A stretch of DNA of 64,000 bases, taken from Acanthopleura granulata. Its lineage: Eukaryota > Mollusca > Polyplacophora > Chitonida > Chitonidae. Both the position numbers and the translations under genes were made by a program. Within the stretch, counting starts at the first letter, position 1. Each line of letters begins with the position of its first letter. Below, piece by piece: positions 13,101 to 25,100 of this stretch. The notes under the pieces are model-generated. The model ran no database searches, was not told the origin of the DNA, and was given only the letters and a program-made list of their open reading frames with translations. The DNA is taken from the NCBI GenBank assembly GCA_016165875.1, contig JABBOT010000080.1, forward strand, positions 42,531,477 to 42,595,476. The letters are read 5' to 3'.

Positions 13101-16100
13101 GCACAATTGTGTTCCTGGAAAAGGGATTTTTATTTGACAGGGTTGAAAGTCACGTGGAGGTCACAGATTAGTTAGAAGATTAGACTGACATAAGAAAACA
13201 GACGTCAACAGTAATTCAGACAGTGAACATTAAAGGATCAGTACACACGCTTGGAAATCTCATATGCGAGAACCAACCATTGTTGCCATTAAAACAGAGC
13301 GGCTGTTGCAATTGTCCAGCCAGGCTAGCTGAGTGCAAGACGAGCAGTGAATTTGCAATGACCTGAAAGAGGCATTTTTTGCTTATTTTCAGCTGGTTAA
13401 AGAACAAAAAGGACGAATCACAGAATTATCTCGCTTTAAACAGGAACAAACTGGGGAATACAAGGTGAGTGAGTTCCCTGAAAATATGAGCTGGTTTTAT
13501 AAACCTGCAGGTAGCCAAAACTTCGACTGTGCATGTACCTCTGTGAGCAGAATAGTGCCTTTACTAAACCGCATGTGGTCATTTAACTGTCAGTATATAC
13601 ATGTCACTGTGGAATGAGAAGGCTGAATACCTCTCTGCCCAATACTCTGAGTTACAGTCGGCAGCATAAAGATGCCTCAACCAGACTATTCAGACTGGCT
13701 GTTGACTTTGTGGTACAGTTTATGTGGGTGGACAAGTCATTACAGTTGGTTAATTCCTCTAGAAGGTGCGGGCAGCCCCACCCACACGTCTGCAGCCTGT
13801 AAAATTCCAGGTCAGGTTAACCAATCAATCAGTATTAAAATCTCAAAGAAACTGTTTCAAGTCCGAGCAGATTACCGCTTTCGTTTACCTGACCATACAA
13901 ATTAAGCACCGTTTTAAGCAACCTTTTTTACCTATAGCATTCATTCATTCATATACATTCAGAGTGAAATTTGTTAGAAAAAGATAGTCTGATTTTACTG
14001 TTGTTACTCTTGGTTATGTGGCATAGAATCAGGAATTTTATTGCTTTTATAAGGATTTCTGCCATGGCCTCCTATAGTCGGTGCATTCGATTTTTTTACA
14101 ATATAGATGTGCTTTGTTGAAATGGGATGGTTATCGGAATTACACCCAGTCCAGTTTAGATTGGCATCCCTTATTACTATCCTCTATGGACGCTCTGATA
14201 GATAGATCCTCTGTCCGTCAGATCTCTGAGATGTAGGCTGCATGGTCTGTTGGCTGGGTGTACAGTGTTAGAAGCTGTAGGAATGCCATTTGTAAATGTA
14301 GCTTGTTTTGGCTCATCAGATGTGAAAACTGTAGTCCTCCTAGACCGAAAATTATAGTATGTTTTATGCTGCAGTCAGTCAGTGTTGAACTGTAGACTTT
14401 CATCACAAATTAGACTTACAAGCCATGCTGTCTGGTTTGTCTGGTAAAAAAGGTTCACCAAGTGCTTTATTTGCACTCAGCCAGAATTGGCGTCGAGGTA
14501 TTGGAGTAGCAGTGGTCGTCCGTCTGTCTCTATGGCCTTCATAAATTCTTCATCTCACAAATGCTTGCTGACAGGTTTATGAAACCAATACCACATGGAC
14601 ACTTTAATGTAGACATTACAAGGAACCCTAGTTATTTTTTTCAACCTAGATGAATTATTTAAAGGTCACTGGGGCCATTTAACTTATATTCTTTTGTCAT
14701 AGGCTTCCCTGTTGAGCTCGGTATCTCACACTCTTGAAGCAATTTTTCATTAAGCATTTTGCACCACATGTGAAGCTGGTCATGTAGAAGAACCCAGGTA
14801 TTCATTTACCTGGACCCTTTTTTTTATTTTTGAAGTGGTTGCAGTTGTTACATTATGCCATTTGCAGTTGTGTTTGTCACCAGTGGGGACTTATAAAAGT
14901 ACGTTTCTGTTGTTGTTGTAGGGGAAATGTTTCTCTTGCTATACCTTTGTTTTATCAGACACATAGGAATAATGATCTCATAGCCTGTTTTGGCACACCT
15001 GTCATAGTCTTTGTGTCATCGTCATCACTCTTCTCTGATATTGTTGCGTTGGAAGTTAATTTCCTTCAGATCTGTGGTGATTTTTCTATAATTCTTAATC
15101 CGCTGCATGCAGCATCCAAATGAATGCACCTTTCACAGTGCTCCTGAATCACAATTGTTAAACGTTGCTTCCTGGTGTCATCTGAATTCTCATCTCCTTA
15201 CAGGAAAAAATCCTGACTCTTGAAGCTCACGTGGAGGAGGCGAAAAAGAGAATGCTGCAAATGGAACTCCTCAAACAGGTTGTTATCTGCACGGACAGAT
15301 CTCATTCTTGTCATTTTCTACCCGCTGCTCTAGTTTTTGCCTGTCATGAGCAATATTTCCTACATGTAATAGCTATTTATTAGCTGTTCTACTTTTTGTC
15401 TGTCACAGGGAAATTCTTTTACTGCATGTTACTTTTCTTCTGTGAACCTGGGGCAATTACGCGCTTGGTTATTGTACTGTAGTGAATATGTCCAAATTGT
15501 AACAGCTTGAATCGTGTTAAAAGCTAGGTCTCCACAGTGATGGGAAGAGCCAGTTTATGCTGGTGGAGTGGAGTCACTGGGAGATTATATCAGAAAGAGT
15601 TTGGGTCACCTCTGGCTCATTTGGATGAATTGTTTTTGCCACCACTGATTTGCCCTTAACCAATGGGGTCTCAGACTCGAATCCAGCTCTTGCACATTTC
15701 ACTGTGGCTTGAACTCTTGGGGTATAATTTGTCAGGTATCTGGTGAAGGGCAATGGTTTATCCCAGCTGCCTTTGATCTGTTTCCTTGACCAGTACCACT
15801 GAACACGGCGTCCATAAATCTGTGACATCAGTCAAATAAATTTATAAATAAGAAGATTCACTTGAAATGCACATATCTCATGGTGTGTGAGCTAGTGGAC
15901 AATATCATCACCCCCCCCACCACCCCCCCACCCCCCCCGATTCCAGTAGCTCCACCTGCACAGCCCATACATGTAAGGGCAGTGAAGGACAAGGCTCAAG
16001 AGGCTTGCCAAAGAAAATTTGAGGCTCTTGAAAAAAGTTGGTACAACTGTAGGCTGAAAAATTCCCTGTAATCCCTCCATTTCACAACCCCTGACATATA

Positions 16101-19100
16101 TATGAATCCATGTATATAATATGACCATTTCGTAGTGAAATCACTGTTCCAAAGGTAATTTTATCTCTGCATGCGATTGATTTGTACATGTAAGGATTTT
16201 ACTGCTTTATTGTAAATTGGAGGAAACATGCAGTATTGTATATTGTGATGCTCATGTCTGTCTCTCTGTTTTGTGGTCTGCACTAATTATCCTTAAATGT
16301 ACTGAAATTCTACCATGTATGTTTGTGTTGGCTTAAGGAGATGATTAACTGGCCTACTTTTGTGCAATAAAATTTGTACTTCTTTGCAAAAATTTTTATA
16401 ATAATCATTTTAATTTACAACATGTACGTTGATTAAACATTGCGAAGTGATTCCATTTTTAACTGGAGAGTGTTTGCATGAATTATGCATATATATATAG
16501 AGCATCATTTGATATCACCGTGATTCCCAGCTTAGTTACTCAGCGAGGAAGCAGGCATGCATGATGAGTGACTGGGCTGTGAGATGTGAGTTCTATCCAG
16601 TTCTCCCGGCTCTCAAACAGGCAATGTTCTGCATTCCCATGCTTTCATTGTTCTCACGCCAAATGAGGGCAAAAAGTGGCTAACTTCTGTGCAGCCTTGC
16701 ATGAAATTTGCTGGAGACAGACTTTGCTTTAATTCCTTCCCCCAATATGTCACATGCCGGAGAATACACCAGTACCTCGCCAGAGGTCAGTGATGTACAT
16801 CAGCTACTCCAGGGTTTCTTCCAACCAAAAAACTGGCTGCCAGTGTAAATAAATATATTCCATGTATGTGTTGAAACAACAAGTTGATCTCCATTCAATT
16901 CCTTAAGCATTACTGTATTTTGTTGTTGTTTGCCAGGAGAATGGTAAACTTCAGGCTCAAGTGCATGCCCAGGAGTCAGTCATTGAAGGTCTTCGCTCTG
17001 AGAGAAAGCTTTGGGGACAGGAACTGGCTCAGCAAGGTAGCTGGTTGTTTTTATCGTTCATCATCATAAATTAACAGACAGGAAGGAAGGTATTGAAAAG
17101 ATGATTGTTCATGTTGCTGCTAGTAAACTCTTACAGTACTTCTTCTGTGAACTTGTTGCACTTCTTTCGTGCTCTTGTTGCACTCCTATTGTAGTGCTCT
17201 TTCACGCCTTTTATTCTCTGCTTTACTTTTCTTTTGGGCTGTTGTTTTTCTGTTCACCCTGTTCCACTCCTTAAGCATCCTGCTTGACTGTTTCTTCTTT
17301 GCTCTTGCTCTAGTTTTTGCATACTTCTCCAATTGTCCGGAGTAGCACCATTGTTATTGCTGCTGTCAGCCCTCTGTACTCTGACCAAGTATGATACAGT
17401 GCATCCCTCACCCCTGACAAGTAGAAAACTCTTTTTTATGCAATCTAAATTCTGCAAGCCTTACACTGACTCGGCTGTGGCTTTATGTGAAGAGGATTGT
17501 GGAGTACAAGGTGCAGCTCAGTGGTTTTCATCTGAGCTCCGTAACCCAGATACTGTCTGACTACGGTCATAGAAGTGATCATGTTTAACCATGGCATCTA
17601 GCATCGATTAAAAAACTCCATTTTTCTATGATACAATTGAAAGAAGTATTAAAATATGTATATATGGACTGACAGCACAAGATTTTTCTGTCTTCTCCCT
17701 GGATAGTTTGAAGTTAAAAATCATATACCTATTTGATGTTAAAGGTGATAAAAATGATCTTGTTATTATAGAATAATTTTACTTGTTCAGTCTGTTTTTC
17801 TTACAAAAGTATAGGGTGTGTTGTGTTCAAATTTGTTACAGGAGAACCTTGAGAATTTGGAATATTGTCTGTTCATTACAGTAGCATCTCTGATATTTGG
17901 TGTGCCCTCTGTTCCTTACAGGAGTGCCTGTAATATTTGGTATATTTTCTGTTCATTGCAAGAGCTCCTCTGTTATTTGGGGTATTCTCTGTTCATTATA
18001 GGTACATCGCTGATATTTGGTGTGTTGTGTCCTTACAGTTTTGTCTGTTACATTTGGTGTATTGTCTGTTCATTACAGGAGCATCCTGGATATTTGGTGT
18101 TTTGTCTGTTCATTACAAGATCATCTGTTACTGTTGGTGTCTTGTCTGTTTATTACAAGGCCACCTGTTACCTATTTGTTTAATTGATCGGTGTTTTACG
18201 CCAACTCCAGAATATTTTAGTTATACGGTGGTGGCCAGCATGTGGCTGATGGACCTTCACAGGTATGGCCAGAGAGGAAGCCAGCATGAGCAGGACTTGA
18301 ACTCACAGCGATCACGTTATTGAGAGGCACTGGGTCCTAACACCACACTGTTGCTCTAACCCCCTCGGCCGTGGAGGCCCCCAGTCAGTTACATTTTATG
18401 CGCTCTCTGTTCATTACAAGACGAACTGGTATATTTGATGTAGTTTCTGTTCATTATGAAAGGACATGTTACATTTGATGTATTGTCTGTTCATAACAGG
18501 AGCGTCTCTGGCCCAGGACCGTGGCAGACTAGAGTCTCAGGTAGAAACTCTCCGGTCAGAAATTACCATGGCCAAGAACCAGCTTGAGGTAAATACCTGA
18601 TTACTCAAGAAAATGGAGTTTCAGTTTCGTGTGAACTTTTTCTGGTTTGCATACACTGAGGATAACCAGAAAAATAAACCTTTTACCTGAAGTACTTTCC
18701 AAAGTCATCATGGATATGGTGTTTTGTTTATTTAACGTAAGATGTTGGTGTTGGCATAAACTTACTCTAAACAGTCGGAATACTTAACTTTTCTTTTTTT
18801 TCTTGAAAGCCTCTTGAGCAGTGCAGATTTAGCTTATCCTGATAGTGGACCATAATTATCTATGACAATACATGTGTGAATATAACAAAAAAGGATGCAT
18901 AAAGAGAATTATTACTAGGGTCAGCACAGTGACTCAGGAGCCTCTTACCCATGGGATCGCTGTGAGTTTAAGTCAAGCTCATGTTGGATTCCTGTCCCGC
19001 TGTAAGTGAGATGGTCTGCCAGTAACCTGCAGATAGCCGTATGTACCTGATGTATTGTACCTGATTTCTTCTTACCATAATACTGGTCGCCCTAGTGTTA

Positions 19101-22100
19101 GTGAAATCTTCTTAGGTACTGCGTAAGACTCCAATCAAATTAATAAATCAATAAGTAAATAATTTCTGTTTCCCAGAGAGAGGCTGACAGTGTGAAAATC
19201 AAAACCAAGATGCTGGAGGATCAGACAGAGACAATCAGGAAATTAAAACAGGTTTGTAAGGGTAAAGGATAAATTACCCCAGCAAGTTCAGATGTGTTCA
19301 GAAATTATGTTAAATATCAGAAATTATGATACAACCCCATATGCTTATAGGTTTTGTTGGGATCTAACTGCCATCACAGTGGCTGCATTTTATTTTTTGG
19401 AATTGTTCAGCGACCTGATTGTGATATTTCATGAACGTGACATATAGTCCAGAGGAATTTCTTGTACACAAATAATGAGGTCAGAGGTCAAGGTCGCTGA
19501 AAGGTTACTCATAGTCTAAAAACCTTGTTACCAAGTTCATTACAAGATCATCTGTTACTGTTGGTGTCTTGTCTGTTTATTACAAGAAAAATGTTATATC
19601 AGATTTTGAGAAACGTGGTGTATATCATCGCTACACTAAGGCTGTAAACTGAATGACTCAATGAAAATCTGTCCAAAGGTCAAGGTCATGTAGGAGTTGG
19701 GGCTTTTGACCAAAAATTGCTTTCTTCTAATTTCAGGTTTCTAACTCTTCAGTAATAGTTTACATGCATGCCTTTTTATTTTGTTAAGTGACATATGGAA
19801 CTGAGGAGAATGTTACTTCAGATTTTTTTGAAACTTGGTGTGTCATCGCTTCACTAAGGTTACAAACTGTATGAATTATGACGAAAGTCGGTCGAAAGGT
19901 CAAGGTAATATAAAAGTTTAAACTTTTTACAAAAAATCACTTTGTTCAGATTTCCACTGTCTTCAAAGTCTTCTTTTTCAAATAGCATTTATACATGTTC
20001 ATGATAATGATTTTTAATTTTATTGTATTATATATAGACCTTGGAGATTTGATTCGAGGCTATGATATTGAGGTTAAGAGATAAGGCCTCTTAAAGGTTT
20101 TTCATGTGCTCAGAATCTTGTAAATCTTTACAACTATCAGCTAAGCAATAAGCCTCAACTGCCCATTTGTTCTGCATAATTTTTGTTGAGTTTTTCACCT
20201 CTTGAGGTCTTCAGCAAAATCCTGAGTGTGTGCGTTGAAGCAAGTTATCCCCGTAGTGCAAGGGGAAAATATGACCAATCAGAGACCTTCGTTTTCGTCA
20301 TGTGAGCGTCTGCCTATTTGGCCATTGTCACGTATGTCAGTTTCAGAAATGACGTGTCTGACGACGTTGTGAGCCGACAGAACATGTTCCCACAAACATG
20401 ACATGAGCACAATGCTGAGGAAACGGGCTGGGGAAGTTTTGTTCAGCGTGTACCTCATGTCTGTGCTGGGCTTTACCAAGTTTTAGACTAAACCGTTGTT
20501 TCAAATTTTCGACATTTACATTGAGCGTGGATATTTCTCACTGGTGCTTACTTATCCCAGTTCATTTGATGTGATAATGAATGTTAAATTTTGAATTGTG
20601 TAAAACTTTTCTCTGAATCATTTAGAAGTTATTGTTAATTAAATGTTAAAATGCTAAAGATTGCAAAAGTTTGGCAATGCTTACAGATTCTATTTTCCCC
20701 ATAATATAAAATTAAAAAAAAAACGAAAAAAAAACAGCTCTATTCACAGAGTTATGGAAAATGGATCCTGCTTCAGTGTTTGTCATTAACAAATGCATTT
20801 TCTAGTTTTCATTTTACCATTATCAGAATTTTTGTTAGCATGCAATTGTGTGCTGCCAATGAAGAAATGTGTTAAATTAGTTTCTATATTTAATTCAAAC
20901 CCCTTAGTAATACATGTGTTGTGAGTTGGCTATAAATGTAAATTTTCTGTGAAACATGCTTTGTAACTTTGGATGACAGCATATTCTGAAACAACCACCT
21001 CCTCACTTCCTAACAGGCATATCATGGTGGAAGTAATTTTTCTGAAATTCCAAAAATTTCTCAGGGAAAATTGAGAGAAGAATCCTAAGAATTTGGGTTT
21101 TTTTTCTCCCAAAATAGCGGCAATGCCGGAATCCACATGCAATTAATGTCATCCCTGAAGATACCAGTCACGAAATATGGTTGATGTGTCAGAAGAAACC
21201 AAAGATATCCAAAAATATCATACCTTAGAAAAAAACACACATGCTGAGATTGCGTAATACTGTAGTTAAATACCTTCATGTCTTCAAAACAACAAAAAAA
21301 AATGAGTAGTTGACACAAAAGTGTGCAAAATCGCCATTTTTGAGATGTTTTGAGATGGAACTCTACTACAAGAGGGACATCACTGTGCAATATGACATTG
21401 TTTGTCAAAATGTTGTGGTAAACAGAATGTGACAAACTAACTATTATAAAACAGGATTACATTGGTCTTAAATTTATGTCCTTCGGGATTGGTTTAGTTT
21501 GATCTAAACACAAAATAACTATTCCTAAAGTGCCTTAAGGGGGCGAGGTTAGTTTGCATTAGGGCATCACTCTGTTGTAATGATGTAACTCAAAAACTGC
21601 ATATTGAATTCTGTCTAGATTATATCAGTGGACTGTGAATTGACTATTTGGGGATTGACATTCAAATGTCACAACAAATTAAGAAGTTAAAATATTGAAA
21701 TATTCATTGGAAATGAAGATTAGTACTGAGCTTGTGCTTTCATGTATACATCTCTGGTGAAAATACATCTGTTGAAAATTTGGCACCAAGGGGGGGTAAC
21801 TTGTTCCAGATCATGGGAGGAGTGATATGCCCTTAGTCTTGTGGTGAAAACATTCCCAACCTTATGTTATGCTAAAGTGAATAAATCCTGATTATGCATA
21901 GTAAGTATGTGACTTTACCAATGAAAAATACTGAGAAGTTAAACAATGATTACCTTACAGACACAACAGTTCCTGTTTCCTCTCTGGCCATACATGGGAA
22001 GGTCTGCCAGTAACCTGTGGATGATCATGGGTTTCCCCTGGGCCCTGCCCAGTTTCCTCCAACCATAATTCTAGCTGCCGTCGTATAAATGAAATATTTT

Positions 22101-25100
22101 TGAATACGGCATAAAACACCAGTCAAATGAATAATAAAATCCTGTGCTATAATGTGAGAGTAAACAGTGTCAGTTGTGTGCAGTTCATGAATTTAGCAGA
22201 GTGACTGGGAGTCTGGTTTACTGGAATAGTGTATTTGTCGAGTCAGTGTTGCAGCTTCAGGGTCACATGTCTATACAGCCTGGGCTGTGGTGGGGAGAAA
22301 GCATGCACAGCCCCTTTCCTTGTACGTGATAAACTTGCTGACATGAAGCTGTAGCTAAGTCAACAGAACTGATCTAACGGCTTTAGAGGGCTTGTTCAGT
22401 TCCGTGAGGCTGGCCACCTCTTCAAAACAGTTCTGAAAGTTTAGTTTGGTTTAAATCTGAATGCCAGAGGCCTGGTCACATTTCATATAAGTTAAAATTA
22501 AATGTTGTAGTGGATTTTTAGTTTTGACCTCTAGAAGTTAAAATTATGCAGACTCAAAAACGTTGCCCTAAAACAACTTCCAGTGTCAAAAATACTAAGC
22601 AATGTAAAGATTTTAAATGTTCACTTTATTCAGAAATGGTTTTGTGGAATTGTGTTGTTGTCACGTCAACACTTTTTCTCTACCAGAACTTAAATGGCGT
22701 CTTTGATGTTGATCATCATTGAAATGATTGGTGATGTATTGAATGTGGATACAGGCTGTGATAGAGAGAGAAGAAGAGGTAAAGAAATGCCGTGAAGAAG
22801 GCCTGAGTATCCAGAGACAGTTAGAGGAACAGCTGATGGAAGAAAAGACCGCCACTCAGGATCTGCAGGTCTGAACACAAGGAATCCAGGGCTAAAACTG
22901 TCATTATCCGTCACTAAGTTTTTAGTGCATATTTATTTTATTAGCTGATGTTAAGTTATGATTGTCATTGGCTTTCCTTGGTGGAGCGCAGAGTGTTAAG
23001 CAGTCCAAGCCAACAGGCAGAGAGAAACTTACATACGTACGTGTTTCCATTTATTATTAAGATTTGAAAATAGAGAAACAGTCTCTGGCTCCTGCAGCTG
23101 AAGAAGTGCTCTCGTGGCAACCCATTTGTCTCTAAGAGATTGCTGATTCAAATTCAGCTGTCACTAGTTTTAGCCTCAGCTGCAAGTCCGGTGCATGGCT
23201 TAAATGTGTGATGCGATCCAAGAACTTCCAGTCAGATACCTGACTGCTTTATAAAAGAAAAACTGGAGTATATAAGAGTATGGCATGGAACACCAATCCA
23301 ATATAATTTGAATGAATAGTATTTATTCATAATTACCTACCACTGTATATATTATGGTAAGATTAGAAACATTTAAAACATGTACAGTAATCTGAATAAT
23401 ATAGCATATGAAATCCCGAGATGAAATGAGGCTGGTTTTATGTATTTTATCTGCCAACGCTCAGCAGTCTACACCAAATTATGTCATATTTATGAGCTGT
23501 CAGAGCTTCGCTATTTATGTCAGTGTTAAAAAGGCTACAAGAGTGATAACAAGTGTATCAAATTTCTCCGCAAAATGGTTTGCTGTTCTGCATAGTTGTA
23601 AAAACAGGTCGTCAAATAACCGTGGAGTTGGTTTCTAGACAATCTGACCATCAGGAAAGTGTGGATTTACGTACATGCACAAGACAGAAGGATTTTGTAC
23701 ATAACAACAGATACAGCTAGGAATACAGTTGAACTTGAAAGATTTGGCTACCTGCACACAGGGGTTATAAAATACTATTACTGAACCGATAACTGATGGA
23801 TAGCAAATCTCTGTACGCGAACTCCAACGGCCATATCCAGCGTGCTTGTATTTCTATTATACATGGCTACTTAGACATACATGTAGGTCATTCAGAATGC
23901 TGACAATAGCATGCAGGTGTCATTGCATGTAGGTATAAATTTAGAGTACCTCGGGGTGTAGAATGTTTTTTACTGTGAAGCAGACCAAGGGAAAGAATAG
24001 TAAATAAAAAATAAATTTTAAGATAAACACACAAAATACACAGTGTAACACAGGATAAAGCTATAGCTTATGAGTCCCTGTTGCGAATGTAGATGCAAAT
24101 GCCTGGACAATTCAAGGTCAAATTCAGGGTCTGAAAATCTGGCCATAGTGTCAAAAATCAGAACTTCAGCGTGGGGCACAATAAGTTCAAACTGATACGG
24201 CAGTATATCTGCTTAGCTACAATCCATCCAACCTTGGGTTGACCATCTACATGTATGATGTCACCAGCTGAGCTGTACCGGGCAGGTGGTTGGAGATGGC
24301 TCAGGCAGTAAATCACTCGTTTTCGGAGGATTTAAAGTCATTGTTATGTTTCTCAGAAGCCGTCTCGGTACTATACTGTGAAAACAGGTTATAATCTTTA
24401 TAATTAGGACCTGTAGCAAAATCTGGATGCTAATCGTGTAAAAGAGATCAGTGTAGGCTTTATCAGTTACTTTAAACTTGGAATAAGTTCACTCTGATAA
24501 GCTGAAGATACTACCATATAAACATTTGACACCATTTTACTATTGCATTTCTAATATGTTTGATTGCAGGACTCTGTGGATCAGCTGAAGGCTCGCAAGG
24601 ATGAACTCAAACATGAAGTGACAGAACTACAGAATGAACTGCAGGAGTCCAGGCGTGCACATAGGTAAGTCAGGTGTCAGTGGCTCGTCAGTGTCGACCC
24701 ACCTGAGTGCTCATCTTAACCAGCCAGCAATAGAAAGTGTAAATTGGAAGTGAAGTAGTAAGAAACTTTTTCCCTATTGTAACTGTTGCTCAGGGAAAGT
24801 CAGTTGTGCACATGTATACATGTGAAATTACATTAATGATAACACTGCAAAATTCTGGGTCAGCTCGCCTTCCTCCCAGCTCATTGCTGGCAGCTGTTGT
24901 ATAAGTGAAATGTTCTTGAGTGCGGTGTAAGAACACCAGGAAAATGAATAAATGAATCAATAAATACAAAATTCCATAAATAATCTCAGTACTAGAGATA
25001 CATGTACATGTATATTTAAAATTTCATTTTATTTTCTTGGGCAAATTTGCAAGAATTTTGCCAGAAAGACGTGTAAACTTTTAAAGCATATTTTTCCCCC

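Noticed and set aside
17818..18323. Cysteine- and aromatic-rich + frames of about 120 codons
   Set aside because: Translation of the intronic minisatellite and SINE; interrupted, and without plausible start or family.
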